From: Aurantiacibacter sp. MUD11
GTDB lineage: Bacteria; Pseudomonadota; Alphaproteobacteria; Sphingomonadales; Sphingomonadaceae
DNA length: 64,000 nt
Direction: 5' to 3'
NCBI RefSeq assembly: GCF_026967575.1
Contig: NZ_CP114054.1
Coordinates: 2,108,001-2,172,000, forward strand
Shown in pieces: positions 23,687-33,792 of the stretch; the first letter of the stretch is position 1; each line of letters opens with the position of its first letter. The notes under the pieces were generated by a model. It was not told the DNA's origin. It searched no databases and was given only the letters and a program-made list of their open reading frames with translations. The translations under genes were made by a program, and so were the position numbers.

Positions 23687-25522
23687 TCAGGTTGCCTGGA
23701 CGCTGGCGATCCAGTTGTCGACGCGCTGTTCGAGGATGGACAACGGCACCGCGCCGCCGCCCAGAACCGTGTCGTGGAAACCGCGGATGTCGAAATCCTC
23801 GCCCAGCACTTCCTCGGCATGGGCGCGCAGTTCCTGGATGCGGATCATGCCGATCTTGTAGCTGGTCGCCTGTCCCGGCAGCACGAAGTAGCGGCGCACT
23901 TCGGAACGGGCGACGGTTTCCGGATTGGGCGAGTTCTCGAGGCAGTAGGCAACCGCCTCGTCCTCGGTCCAGCCCTTGGCGTGGATGCCGGTGTCGACCA
24001 CCAGGCGGATGGCGCGCCACATCTCGCTCTGCAGCCGGCCGAAGTCCGAATAGGGGTCTTCATAGCCGCCCATCTCCTTGGCCAGCGCCTCGGCATAGAG
24101 GCCCCAGCCTTCGCCGAAGGCCGAGATGAAGCCGCCCTGCGAGCGGAAGCGCGGGATGCCTTCCAGCTCCTGCGCGATCGAGACCTGCATGTGGTGGCCG
24201 GGATTGCCCTCGTGATAGGCGATGGCCTCCAGCGGCGGGATCGGCATGGCCGTCATGTCCGACAGGTGGGCATAGTAGATGCCGGGGCGCGAGCCGTCGG
24301 GCGTACCCGCGCGATAGTGCTGCGCGGCACCGTCCTGTTCGCGGAAGGGTTCCACGCGGCGCACTTCGAGCGCGGCCTTGGGCAGCGTGCCGAAGAACTC
24401 CGGCAGGCGGGCAGTCAGCGCGTCGATATGCTGCGTGGCGGCGTCGATGTACATCTGCGCGCCAGCCTCGTTGTCCGGGAAGAAGAACTGCGGGTCGGTG
24501 CGGGTGAAGACGAAGAATTCCTGCAACGTCCCGTCGAAGCCGACCTCTTCCATGATCGCTTCCATCTCGCCGCGAATGCGCGCGACTTCGGAGAGGCCCA
24601 GCTCGTGGATCTCGTCAGCGGTCAGCTCGGTGGTGGTCATGGCGTTGAGCTGGTGGGCGTAGAACGCCTCGCCACCCGGCAGCGTGGTGACGCCCTGCGC
24701 AACCTCGTCGGTGTTCGGGCGGTCCTCGGTGAACCAGTCGATCACCCGCTGGTAGCCCGGCGCCATCTGTTCGGTCAGCGCGATACGGGCATCCTCGCGC
24801 AGCTCGTCGGCGCGCTCCTGGGTGATGGTGCCGTCTTCCACCAGTCGGGCAAGGTGGCCTTCGGTGCCCGCCCACAGCGCGGAAGCTTCACCGTCGTCGA
24901 ACGGCGCGCCGGTGATCAGGCTCTGCGATTCGGAGATAACGGCATCGTAGGAGAAGCGCGGCGGGCGTACGCCGCCTTCGGCATTGGCCTGCGCCCGGGC
25001 CAGCAGCTGGTCCATCGCCGTGCCCAGCGCGCCGAGACGGGCGATGAAGGCGACCATGTCGCTTTCGCTCTCCACCGTGTGCTGGCTCAGCAGGAAGCTG
25101 GGCAGGCCGGTGTGCGTGCCGTTCATCTGGTGCAGGATGTACTGCTGACCAAGGAACTCGCCGGCGCGTGCGGCCATGTCGGCGCGGTACTTGAACATGT
25201 CGTAGGAGAGCTTCGCCTCGTCCGACAGCTCGTCATAGTCGAAGTTGGCTTCCATCTCGGCGGCGGCGTCCTGCCACCAGGCGATCTGTTCCTCGGCTGC
25301 CTCGACGCTGAAGTCGTCGAGCTTGTCGTAGTCGGTCTTGATGCCGAGCTGCGTCTGCCGGATCGGGCTGAAGGCCAGTTGTTCCTCGAACTTGTCGTCG
25401 AACCAGGCGTTGATGCACTCGGTCTGTGTCTCGGTGCATTCGATGGTGGCGGTGTCGGAGAAGAGAGCGTCGCAGCCTGTCAGCGCGACCGATGCCAGCA
25501 AGAGCACGGCATAGCGTTTCAT
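23687..25522 (-). CDS. DUF885 family lipoprotein (putative zinc carboxypeptidase-like)
   Basis: A 611-residue exported protein. It starts MKRYAVLLLASVALTGCD, a lipoprotein signal with Cys at residue 17. The long helical body matches DUF885. The diagnostic segment AYHEGNPGHHMQVSIAQEL carries HExxxHH-like ligands, followed by FISAFGEGWGLYAEAL. These resemble the metal site of M32-type carboxypeptidases, so a zinc peptidase role is likely but unproven. I chose the ATG at 25522 because the lipoprotein signal begins there; the upstream open frame runs into the groEL terminator. Single gene between two terminators. Confidence 0.87.
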   Translation of the reverse strand: MKRYAVLLLASVALTGCDALFSDTATIECTETQTECINAWFDDKFEEQLAFSPIRQTQLGIKTDYDKLDDFSVEAAEEQIAWWQDAAAEMEANFDYDELSDEAKLSYDMFKYRADMAARAGEFLGQQYILHQMNGTHTGLPSFLLSQHTVESESDMVAFIARLGALGTAMDQLLARAQANAEGGVRPPRFSYDAVISESQSLITGAPFDDGEASALWAGTEGHLARLVEDGTITQERADELREDARIALTEQMAPGYQRVIDWFTEDRPNTDEVAQGVTTLPGGEAFYAHQLNAMTTTELTADEIHELGLSEVARIRGEMEAIMEEVGFDGTLQEFFVFTRTDPQFFFPDNEAGAQMYIDAATQHIDALTARLPEFFGTLPKAALEVRRVEPFREQDGAAQHYRAGTPDGSRPGIYYAHLSDMTAMPIPPLEAIAYHEGNPGHHMQVSIAQELEGIPRFRSQGGFISAFGEGWGLYAEALAKEMGGYEDPYSDFGRLQSEMWRAIRLVVDTGIHAKGWTEDEAVAYCLENSPNPETVARSEVRRYFVLPGQATSYKIGMIRIQELRAHAEEVLGEDFDIRGFHDTVLGGGAVPLSILEQRVDNWIASVQAT

Positions 25523-25580
25523 ATCGAGTGATTCCCTGAAGCTGTATTGGTCCTGTGCGGACCATGGCCGCGCGCCGCGC

Positions 25581-25615
25581 AAAAGAAAAGGGCCGGAGGA
25601 TTGCTCCTCCGGCCC
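25581..25615 (-). terminator. Intrinsic terminator of groES-groEL
   Basis: A perfect 11-bp stem, GGGCCGGAGGA (25590-25600) with TCCTCCGGCCC (25605-25615), is followed on the minus strand by TTTTCTTTT. It lies 28 bases after the groEL stop. Confidence 0.93.
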
Positions 25616-25642
25616 CATTCGTGAGCCTTGGCTGGCGCGGGC

Positions 25643-27331
<1,689 letters not shown>

Positions 27332-27348
27332 TCAGCAGTGGCGGGCGA

Positions 27349-27636
27349 TCAGCCCAGCACACCCATGATGTCGCTTTCCTTCATGATGATCAGGTCTTCA
27401 CCGTCGATCTTCACCTCGGTGCCGGACCACTTGCCGAACAGCACGCGGTCGCCGGCCTTGACGTCGAGCGGGATGCGATCGCCATCGTCGTCGCGGGTGC
27501 CTTCACCGACGGCGACGATTTCGCCTTCGCTCGGCTTTTCCTTGGCGCTATCGGGGATGATGATGCCGCCGGCCGTCTTTTCCTCGGCCTCGATGCGGCG
27601 GACCAGTACGCGGTCGTGCAGCGGACGGAATGCCAT
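27349..27636 (-). CDS. groS: Co-chaperonin GroES (10 kDa)
   Basis: A 95-residue protein starting [35 protein letters not shown], with the mobile loop at about residues 18-33 and the [29 protein letters not shown]-terminal strand. It caps GroEL. I chose the ATG at 27636 because the family begins there; the longer upstream frame crosses the CIRCE operator. First gene of the groES-groEL operon, with promoter and operator directly upstream. Confidence 0.98.
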   Translation of the reverse strand: MAFRPLHDRVLVRRIEAEEKTAGGIIIPDSAKEKPSEGEIVAVGEGTRDDDGDRIPLDVKAGDRVLFGKWSGTEVKIDGEDLIIMKESDIMGVLG

Positions 27637-27671
27637 GTGTATGACCTCTTCCATTTGAGTGGTTATTACGA

Positions 27672-27698
27672 TTGGCACTCTCCGGCTGAGAGTGCCAG
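27672..27698. promoter_or_regulatory. CIRCE element (HrcA operator) of groES-groEL
   Basis: TTGGCACTC-N9-GAGTGCCAG fits the CIRCE consensus TTAGCACTC-N9-GAGTGCTAA, with both arms intact apart from G-for-A and C-for-T changes and one unpaired end base. It lies in the 5' leader just downstream of the promoter, the usual place for heat-shock repression by HrcA. Confidence 0.93.
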
Positions 27699-27705
27699 CG
27701 GCGCG

Positions 27706-27734
27706 CATTTGGGGGCGTCCCGTGCGCGAGTCAA
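27706..27734 (-). promoter_or_regulatory. groES-groEL housekeeping promoter
   Basis: On the minus strand TTGACT (27729-27734), a 17-base spacer and CAAATG (27706-27711) precede CIRCE, placing transcription start near 27700 so that the operator falls within the first 30 bases of RNA. Confidence 0.6.
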
Positions 27735-27784
27735 TGGTGCGGAGGACAGATTTTTTGGCCTTTGGGCGGGGCGTTCCTGCCCGG

Positions 27785-29179
27785 TCAGGCGAGCCTTGCC
27801 TGTGTCAGCCCCAGCTGCTCCCGGCGCCACCAGCGCCACGACAGCAGCACGGCGGCGCATGTAAGGCCCATGGCAAGGCCAATCCAGACCCCCGTGCCTG
27901 CCAGCGGCGTGGCGAGGCCAAGTCCGGCGGCGAGGCCGAAGCCCGGCACCCAGTAGGAGAAGATGGCGATCCACATCGGCACGCGCGTGTCCTTCAGTCC
28001 GCGCAGCGCGCCGGCGGCCACGGCCTGCACGCCGTCGGACAGCTGGAAGGCAGCAGCGATAAAGAGGAAGCCCATGGCTACCCCGGTCAGCGCGGCGTTG
28101 GCCGGGTCGGCCGGGTCGATGTAGATGGCCAGCAGGGTCTCGGGCGCCAGCAGCATGGTGGCGGCGGTCAGCACCATGAAGCCCGTGCCCATGGCAATGC
28201 CCATCCAGCCCGCGCGGGTCATCCCCTGGTGGTCCTGTGCGCCGAAGAAGTAGCCCACCCGGATGGTCGCCGCCTGGCCCACGCCGAACGGAACCTGGAA
28301 GGCAAAGGCCGCCAGGTTGAGCGCCAGCGTGTGCGCGGCCAACTCCAGCGCGCCGATGCGGCCCATCAGGAAGGCGGCCGCGCCGAACACCCCGGCCTCT
28401 GCCAGCACGGTAATCGCGATGGGCGTGCCGATGCGCAGGATCTCGGCAAAGCGCGGCCAGTCGGGTCGCCAGAAATAGCCGAGGATGTGATAGCGATGCA
28501 GCCGCGGGTCGAAGCGGATGGCCAGCGCATACATGCCGACGATGGCGAAGGAGGTGATGATGGTCGCCGTCGCCGCGCCTTGCAGGCCAAGTTCCGGCGC
28601 GCCCCAGTTGCCAAAAATGAACATGTAGTTCGCCACCGCGTTCACGCCGATGCCCACGGCGGTGATCACCGTAGCGAAGACCGGTCGCCCCAGCGTGGCG
28701 ACGAAATTGCGCTGCACCCCCGCGATGATCATCAGCGGGCCTGACCACAGCAGTACGGACATGTACTCGGTGGCCAGCGCGCCGATGTGCGGTTCCTGCC
28801 CGGTCAGCTGCATCAACGGCCCGGCCAGCGCGCATACGCTCATGCCGACGAGCGAGACGAGCACCGACAGCCACAGCGCCATGCGCATCGAGCGGCGTAC
28901 GGGGCGCAAGGCCGGGCCGCGCGCGCCCAGCTCCGCCGCCATGATCGGCGCGACGGCCCCGGTCAGGCTCTGCAGCGACCACATGACCAGCCCGAACAGC
29001 GCCACGGCCAGCGCCGAAGCGGCCAGCTCGTCCGATCCCAGCCGCGCGATGAAGATCACGTCGATGGCATAGGTCAGCATCTGCAGCATGTTGGCGAGCG
29101 CCAGCGGCCCCGCGAGGCGGAGCGTTTCGGAGGCCTCGGCTTTCCAGCCGGGCGTGGGAGGGTGCGCTACGGGTCGCAT
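27785..29179 (-). CDS. MATE family efflux transporter
   Basis: A 464-residue inner-membrane exporter with 12 hydrophobic segments in two homologous halves. Family features are [37 protein letters not shown] at the N-terminus, the [18 protein letters not shown] segment opening the second half, and [20 protein letters not shown]. It should export cationic compounds using Na+ or H+; the substrate is unknown. The start is uncertain: the ATG at 29179 gives a normal length and cytoplasmic N-terminus but lacks a good ribosome site, while the frame is open to 29290. It ends upstream of the groES promoter region on the same strand. Confidence 0.87.
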   Translation of the reverse strand: MRPVAHPPTPGWKAEASETLRLAGPLALANMLQMLTYAIDVIFIARLGSDELAASALAVALFGLVMWSLQSLTGAVAPIMAAELGARGPALRPVRRSMRMALWLSVLVSLVGMSVCALAGPLMQLTGQEPHIGALATEYMSVLLWSGPLMIIAGVQRNFVATLGRPVFATVITAVGIGVNAVANYMFIFGNWGAPELGLQGAATATIITSFAIVGMYALAIRFDPRLHRYHILGYFWRPDWPRFAEILRIGTPIAITVLAEAGVFGAAAFLMGRIGALELAAHTLALNLAAFAFQVPFGVGQAATIRVGYFFGAQDHQGMTRAGWMGIAMGTGFMVLTAATMLLAPETLLAIYIDPADPANAALTGVAMGFLFIAAAFQLSDGVQAVAAGALRGLKDTRVPMWIAIFSYWVPGFGLAAGLGLATPLAGTGVWIGLAMGLTCAAVLLSWRWWRREQLGLTQARLA

Positions 29180-29354
29180 GGCGGGCCGGACCGGATAGGC
29201 TTCCGGCGGGGTTGGAGGAAGGGCGGGAGCGGCAATCGTGCCCCTTTGCAAAAGAAGTGCGGCGGCATGGCCACAAGACTTGCCGATCATGCCAAATGGC
29301 GACTAAGGGGCTTTGTCAAAGTTTCACCGGCCTAGCCCTTTCTGGAAGGATGCC

Positions 29355-29912
29355 ATGCGCACGCCATTTGCCCTTGTTGCCACGACTGCCCTTGCCATGA
29401 CCCTCGCCGCTTGCGGCGGTCCGCCGGAAGCGGAGAGCGAGGCTGACGCAACCGCCGTCGAGGAAACGACGGACGAGGCAACGGACGTCGCCGCCGTCGA
29501 GGGCGAAGGCGAAGCCGTGGAAGCAGACGCCGAAGAGGCGACCGAAGCGCCGGCTCCGGTTGCCAGCGCTACCCCGACCGCCCGCCCGACGCCCACTGCT
29601 ACGGCGACGGTCGCCGCCGCCCCGGCCACGCCGCCGGCGGCATTCTCGACCTGCGGCGTCTGCCACTCGGTCGAGCCCGGTCAGAACGGTGTCGGTCCGA
29701 CGCTGGCCGGCGTCGTCGGTCGCCGCGCGGGCAGCGTTGCGGGTGCCAACTACAGCCCCGCCATGCAGGGAGCTAACATCACTTGGACCGAGGCCAACCT
29801 GCGCCGCTACCTGCTCGATCCCAACGCCGTGGTGCCGGGCGGCACCATGCCCGCACCGGGCCTTAACGCCGCACAGGCGCAGGCGGTGGTGAACTACCTC
29901 AAGACGCTCTAG
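29355..29912 (+). CDS. Lipoprotein class I cytochrome c
   Basis: A 185-residue protein. Lipobox LAAC follows a short signal, so it should be anchored to a membrane facing the periplasm. Residues about 20-90 form an acidic Glu/Ala/Thr linker changing to PTAR/PTPT repeats. The C-terminal cytochrome domain (about 98-185) has the haem motif CGVCH near residue 101, then GPTLAGVVGRRAG and the distal Met in GGTMPAPG. It resembles cytochrome c2/c552 types that carry electrons to oxidases. The ATG at 29355 has a GGAAGGA site. The stop shares the palindrome CTAG with the stop of the convergent S41 gene. Confidence 0.88.
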   Translation: MRTPFALVATTALAMTLAACGGPPEAESEADATAVEETTDEATDVAAVEGEGEAVEADAEEATEAPAPVASATPTARPTPTATATVAAAPATPPAAFSTCGVCHSVEPGQNGVGPTLAGVVGRRAGSVAGANYSPAMQGANITWTEANLRRYLLDPNAVVPGGTMPAPGLNAAQAQAVVNYLKTL

Positions 29913-31321
29913 TCGGCCTGGCTGGTCGCGGCGGCAGCCAGCCACTCGATTGCACGGGCATGCCCGGCGACCGGGGCGTTTTCCGGAAAGACCTCGACTG
30001 GCCACTGCGGGGCGATCCCGCGCCCTTCGTACAGCGCGCCGTCGGGCGCCCGAAAGGCTTCATTCGAAAGCTCGAGGTACCAGCCGTTGGGCAGCGGCTT
30101 GGCCAGCGGGGTGGAGAACGAGCCGCGCGTAGTGCTGCCCGCGTGAATCACATTGCCATTCTGCCGCAACGCCAGCGTGGCCAGTTCCCCGCCCGACACG
30201 GTCACATCGCTGGTGAGCAGGTAGACGGGTCCGCCAAAACGCGCACCGGCGGCAACCTCGATGAGATAGGGCACTGCCTCGCCGCCGCCGGTATGGGTGA
30301 CGGTGTAGCCGAGATAGGCACTGTCGGTCAGCCGCTCGGCGATACGGCGGGCGATCACGTCATAGCCGCCGCGGTTGTTGGACAGGTCGAGGATCAGCGC
30401 CTCGGCGCCGACAAACCCGCCAAGCACCTCGTCCATCGCGGCATCGAATGCGGCAATTTCGGCAGCGGCCCATGCGGGTGAGCCGGCTTCGGGGCCTTCG
30501 ACAAAGCCGCCCATGGTGAATATCTGCAGGTAACCGACCCGCCCGTCCTGCAAGGTGCCGGCCACCATCCTGTCGTTCGCCAGCAGGCGTGCGCCGGGAT
30601 CGAGCACGCCCTCCAGCAGTTGCTCGACCAGCCCGCGCACCCAGGCGCCTTCTCCCTGACCCTCGCGAACCATCGGCAAGGTCGTGCCCAGTCCGCCCTG
30701 TGCCCGGCGGCGTTCGCCCTCGACGGTGGCAATCAGCTTGGTGTGCGAGTCGCTCAGTCCCTCCACCAGCGCGCCCATGGCATCGAACAGCGCGGCTTCG
30801 CCCATGCCGTCATGGATTGTCGGCCGAACTGCGCCGACGCGGGCCTGCCACTCGACTGCCCGTTCGTCGAAGAACCCGTAGTGCCGGGCCATGATGGCGG
30901 CGAAGGTGTCGAACACCGCCTCCTCACCGGACAAGTCGGAGCTGCCACATTCGGAAGGAAGGGACGAAAGGCGGACAAAGCGCGTCGGCGTGTCGCCCGG
31001 CAGGTACTGGAAGATGGCGCGATCACGGCCCAGCGAAGTGAAGAAGCGATATTCGATCGAACCCATGACCGCGGCATCGCTGCCGGGCCCGGCACGGTAA
31101 CAGCCGACGGGCGTATCCTGCCAGCGGGTGATCCCCTCTGCCCCTACGTCCAGCAACCAGCCATTGGCGCTCGATTGCCACACGCCGCGGGCTGCGGGGT
31201 TGGTGGTTCCGTCGGCCTGGTGGATTGCCGCGGCATCCGCGATCGGGCGATCGGCCGGCGGAGTGGTGGTGCAAGCTTGCAGCAGCAAGAGCGGAACGGT
31301 GACGATTAGCGATAGGCGCAC
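29909..31321 (-). CDS. S41 family peptidase lipoprotein (C-terminal processing protease type)
   Basis: A 470-residue exported protein. From the GTG at 31321 it has a lipoprotein signal ending in LLLQAC. The S41 catalytic core is at about 280-430: GRVGYLQIFTMGGFV, LILDLSNNRGGYDVIARRIAERL, and VYLLTSDVTVSGGELATLAL, with the Ser nucleophile in the TVSGGE segment and the Lys four turns later replaced or not obvious (RQNGNVIHAGSTT follows). No PDZ domain is evident; an N-terminal helical domain fills about 130-250. I chose GTG because it has an AGGAA site and lies downstream of the rplL terminator; the open frame further upstream crosses that terminator. The stop overlaps the cytochrome stop. Confidence 0.8.
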   Translation of the reverse strand: MRLSLIVTVPLLLLQACTTTPPADRPIADAAAIHQADGTTNPAARGVWQSSANGWLLDVGAEGITRWQDTPVGCYRAGPGSDAAVMGSIEYRFFTSLGRDRAIFQYLPGDTPTRFVRLSSLPSECGSSDLSGEEAVFDTFAAIMARHYGFFDERAVEWQARVGAVRPTIHDGMGEAALFDAMGALVEGLSDSHTKLIATVEGERRRAQGGLGTTLPMVREGQGEGAWVRGLVEQLLEGVLDPGARLLANDRMVAGTLQDGRVGYLQIFTMGGFVEGPEAGSPAWAAAEIAAFDAAMDEVLGGFVGAEALILDLSNNRGGYDVIARRIAERLTDSAYLGYTVTHTGGGEAVPYLIEVAAGARFGGPVYLLTSDVTVSGGELATLALRQNGNVIHAGSTTRGSFSTPLAKPLPNGWYLELSNEAFRAPDGALYEGRGIAPQWPVEVFPENAPVAGHARAIEWLAAAATSQAD

Positions 31322-31340
31322 GGATATTCCTGTCCCGGAC

Positions 31341-31376
31341 AAGCAAAAGGGGTGGCTCCCCAATGGGAACCACCCC
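31341..31376 (-). terminator. Intrinsic terminator of rplJ-rplL
   Basis: Stem GGGGTGGCTCCC (31349-31360) pairs with GGGAACCACCCC (31365-31376) with one internal mismatch, followed on the minus strand by TTTTGCTT. It is 50 bases after the rplL stop. Confidence 0.85.
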
Positions 31377-31425
31377 TTCCATGTCAATTCCCGAGGTCGA
31401 CGGACTAGCGCCGAACCTCGACGAA

Positions 31426-31806
31426 TTACTTCAGCTCGACGGTACCGCCGGCAGCTTCGATCTTGCCCTTGATCTCTTCGGCTTCGGCCTTGTTCACGCC
31501 TTCCTTGAGCGGCTTCGGCGCGCCCTCGACGAGAGCCTTGGCTTCGGTCAGGCCCAGGCCGGTGATGGCGCGGACTTCCTTGATGACCTGGATCTTCTTG
31601 CCACCGTCGCCGGTCAGGACGACGTCGAATTCGTCCTTTTCTTCGGCAGCGGCGCCACCGTCGGCACCACCAGCGGCGGGGCCAGCAACGGCGACTGCAG
31701 CAGCGGCGCTAACGCCCCACTCTTCTTCCAGGGCCTTGGCGAGTTCAGCCGCTTCCATGACGGTCAGCGACGACAGTTCTTCAACAAGCTTGGCAATGTC
31801 AGCCAT
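31426..31806 (-). CDS. rplL: 50S ribosomal protein L7/L12
   Basis: A 126-residue ribosomal stalk protein of normal length. The N-terminal dimerisation helix pair ([31 protein letters not shown]) leads to an Ala/Gly hinge (about 38-56), and the C-terminal factor-binding domain contains [43 protein letters not shown]. It recruits translation GTPases. It follows rplJ by 75 bases and ends at a strong terminator. In most bacteria rpoB follows directly; here it does not. Confidence 0.98.
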   Translation of the reverse strand: MADIAKLVEELSSLTVMEAAELAKALEEEWGVSAAAAVAVAGPAAGGADGGAAAEEKDEFDVVLTGDGGKKIQVIKEVRAITGLGLTEAKALVEGAPKPLKEGVNKAEAEEIKGKIEAAGGTVELK

Positions 31807-31881
31807 GATGTATCACTCCAAAATTTGGCGGGGCGTCTCAAATGCCCCTCGAATGTTTCGCGGTGTGCGAGAAAGCGTCTG

Positions 31882-32397
31882 TTACGCCGCGTCCTTGGCG
31901 CCATAGGCACCGAAGACACGGGCCAGCTTGGCCGCGGGGGCGTTGACGACCTGGGCAACCTTGGTTGCCGGGGCGTTGACGAGACCCACGATCTTGCCAC
32001 GCAGTTCGTCGAGGCTGGGCATGGAGGCGAGAGCCTTCACACCTGCTTCGTCGAGGACCTGCGTGCCCATCGAACCACCGACGATTTCCAGCTTGTCGTT
32101 CGACTTGGCGAAATCGACAGCAGCCTTGGCGGCTGCGACCGGGTCTTCCGACCAGGCCAGCGCGGTCGGGCCGGAGAGAAACTCTTCGATCCCGGCGTAA
32201 TCGGTGTCCTTCAGGGCGAGCTTGGCGAGACGGTTCTTCGCGACCTTGTAGGACGCACCGGCTTCACGCATCTTGTTCCGCAGATCGGTGGACTGAGCCA
32301 CCGTCATGCCGAGGTTGCGGGTGACAACCACCACGCCGACCTCGTTGAACACAGCGTTGAGCTGGGCGACCGCTTCGGTTTTCTGCGAACGATCCAT
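31882..32397 (-). CDS. rplJ: 50S ribosomal protein L10
   Basis: A 171-residue protein starting [28 protein letters not shown], typical L10, with [16 protein letters not shown] in the rRNA-binding part and a C-terminal Ala/Val-rich helix ([26 protein letters not shown]) that binds L7/L12 dimers. The ATG at 32397 is the family start. The canonical upstream rplK-rplA genes are absent here, so the gene needs its own promoter, and a long leader precedes it. Confidence 0.97.
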   Translation of the reverse strand: MDRSQKTEAVAQLNAVFNEVGVVVVTRNLGMTVAQSTDLRNKMREAGASYKVAKNRLAKLALKDTDYAGIEEFLSGPTALAWSEDPVAAAKAAVDFAKSNDKLEIVGGSMGTQVLDEAGVKALASMPSLDELRGKIVGLVNAPATKVAQVVNAPAAKLARVFGAYGAKDAA

Positions 32398-32646
32398 GCC
32401 GTACTCCTTCACTATGGCCGCGAACGCCTTTGGGGCGGCCGCGACCGGCTCAAGTTGCCACACGGCTCATGCCGCATGGACGAGTCCGTTGATGGGGAAG
32501 GAGGTGCGTGACGCATCACGCGTGGAGCAGGAGGCATGAAAGCCGCCTGCGGAAACTCTTTTCCCCGTCTAGGCTGGAAATTAAGACCGGCAAATTCCGG
32601 TCACCAACTGTCTCGGACGGATGACTGCAAAAGCAATCGGGGCGCG
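32398..32646 (-). promoter_or_regulatory. rplJ untranslated leader, possible L10 autoregulation site
   Basis: About 250 bases without a gene lie between the inferred promoter and rplJ. The leader contains a GACCGG/CCGGTC hairpin (32585-32602) and further purine-rich segments. L10 leaders bind L10-L7/L12 and control translation in many bacteria; I cannot confirm the kink-turn structure by eye. Confidence 0.35.
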
Positions 32647-32666
32647 CAATTAGCTGCCGCGCCCCG
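32638..32666. terminator. Hairpin downstream of the HTH-DUF2975 operon
   Basis: A 9-bp stem CGGGGCGCG (32638-32646) with CGCGCCCCG (32658-32666) lies 24 bases after the HTH stop. On the minus strand it is followed by ATTGCTTTTGC. It overlaps the inferred rplJ promoter, so its role as a terminator is not certain. Confidence 0.5.
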
Positions 32667-32674
32667 AAAGTCAA
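32647..32674 (-). promoter_or_regulatory. Candidate rplJ-rplL promoter
   Basis: On the minus strand TTGACT (32669-32674), a 16-base spacer and TAATTG (32647-32652) lie just after the HTH gene. The spacer is part of the hairpin at 32638-32666. Confidence 0.45.
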
Positions 32675-32689
32675 GTCATAGTGGCCGGA

Positions 32690-32920
32690 TCAGCCGCGGG
32701 CGTCATAGCCCAGCAGGTCGCCCGGCTGGCACTGCAGCTCCCGGCAGATCGCCTCCAGCGTGGAGAAGCGGATCGCCTTCGCCTTGCCGGTCTTGAGGAT
32801 CGAGAGGTTGGCTAGGGTCAGGCCCACCCGCTCGGCCAGCTCGGTCAGCGTCATGCGGCGTTCGTGCAGCAGGTCATCGAGTTTGATCACGATCCTGGTT
32901 CCTTCCGAATCGGCGCCCAT
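32690..32920 (-). CDS. Small XRE/Cro-type HTH regulator (YozG-like)
   Basis: A 76-residue single-domain repressor. The helix-turn-helix is TLTELAERVGLTLANLSILKTGKAKAIRF (residues 24-52), followed by TLEAICRELQCQPGDLLGY, the usual end of the YozG-like compact Cro family. Such proteins are often encoded next to a DUF2975 membrane protein, as here; the start overlaps the DUF2975 stop by one base (TAATG). It probably binds the AAAACGATA repeats at 33648-33725 and controls its own operon. The signal sensed is unknown. Confidence 0.88.
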   Translation of the reverse strand: MGADSEGTRIVIKLDDLLHERRMTLTELAERVGLTLANLSILKTGKAKAIRFSTLEAICRELQCQPGDLLGYDARG

Positions 32921-33471
32921 TACACGGTCCCTTCCAGGTCTTCGCGCATCGCGGCGCCGTGGCGGAACACGCGGGCAAGGATGAACAGGATGATTACCAG
33001 CAGTACGCCTTCGATGTCCCAGCCGCCATCGACAGTCAGGTGCATGTCGTCGAACTCGCTGGCATAACGTGCAAGCGAGACTCCCAGCGCTGCGGCGGGG
33101 ATCATCGCCAGCTGCACGCCCAGCATCAGCCAGCCCATCAGCGACAGTCGATCCGCGTTGACCGGGGCGAAGGGATCTCCGTCACCCACGGTGCCGATGA
33201 GTTTGCGCAGGGTCCCGAAGAAGACGAACAGCATCACCACGATGGCAAGCCCGATCAGCATGACGCCGGCCAGCTGCAGCAGCGGGAAGGCCACTCCGGG
33301 ATCGCCGGCTTTGGCGGTGATCTCCTCGATGATATCGGCGCGGAAGATCAGCACTGCAGGGGTGGCGATCAGCAGCGCGATGGCGCCGATGGCCATGCCG
33401 ATCTGCAGGATCACGGCAAGCACCTTGCCGGCAAGCAGCAGCAGGTCGTTGGGGCGGGTTGCGACGGTCAC
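32920..33471 (-). CDS. DUF2975 inner-membrane protein
   Basis: A 183-residue protein with four transmembrane segments (about 10-45, 62-86, 106-131 and 153-168). The segment RKLIGTVGDGDPFAPVNADRL between helices 2 and 3 is the DUF2975 hallmark. Function is unknown; the family pairs with small Cro-type repressors. It lies 26 bases after a 42-residue membrane peptide gene and overlaps the HTH gene by one base, making a three-gene operon. The start at 33471 follows an AGAGAGGA site. Confidence 0.85.
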   Translation of the reverse strand: MTVATRPNDLLLLAGKVLAVILQIGMAIGAIALLIATPAVLIFRADIIEEITAKAGDPGVAFPLLQLAGVMLIGLAIVVMLFVFFGTLRKLIGTVGDGDPFAPVNADRLSLMGWLMLGVQLAMIPAAALGVSLARYASEFDDMHLTVDGGWDIEGVLLVIILFILARVFRHGAAMREDLEGTV

Positions 33472-33497
33472 GGGTCAGTCCTCTCTATCTGTGACGC

Positions 33498-33626
33498 TCA
33501 GGCCAGCACCGGCGCGGCGATCGCGACGGTCTGGGTGATGGGCACGTTGGTGATGGCGGCCAGCGAGCTGAGGGCGAGCACGACAACAAAGACTGCGGCG
33601 GCGGATTGGGTGGCAAAACGGGTCAT
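33498..33626 (-). CDS. 42-residue hydrophobic micropeptide, first gene of the DUF2975 operon
   Basis: A short open frame starting MTRFATQSAAAVFVVVLALS and ending VAIAAPVLA. It has a strong AAGGAG site seven bases before the ATG, directly downstream of the operator-rich promoter, so translation is well supported. Residues 9-26 form one membrane helix or an uncleaved signal sequence; cleavage would leave only about 15 residues. No family is recognised. It ends 26 bases before DUF2975. It may be a membrane partner of DUF2975 or a leader peptide. Confidence 0.7.
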   Translation of the reverse strand: MTRFATQSAAAVFVVVLALSSLAAITNVPITQTVAIAAPVLA

Positions 33627-33647
33627 ATCGATCTCCTTGAAGCGAGT

Positions 33648-33725
33648 TATTGAAAAACGATATGGACGAGTCGCGGCTTATTGTCAATCAATAATATTGA
33701 AAAACGATATGTGCCTTATCGTTTT
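33648..33725 (-). promoter_or_regulatory. Promoter and repeated operator of the micropeptide-DUF2975-HTH operon
   Basis: A 17-bp sequence TATTGAAAAACGATATG occurs twice (33648-33664 and 33695-33711), and the second copy also begins a perfect 9-bp inverted repeat AAAACGATA-N7-TATCGTTTT (33701-33725). Between the copies, on the minus strand, TTGACA (33682-33687) and CATATC (33659-33664) have 17-base spacing, so one operator covers the -10 and another lies just upstream of the -35. The downstream HTH protein is the likely ligand. Confidence 0.72.
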
Positions 33726-33792
33726 GCTGGTACAGGCGCGCAGCTGCGTCCGTCTTTTGACGGACGCAGGACCGCATTGCTGGCGATAAGGG

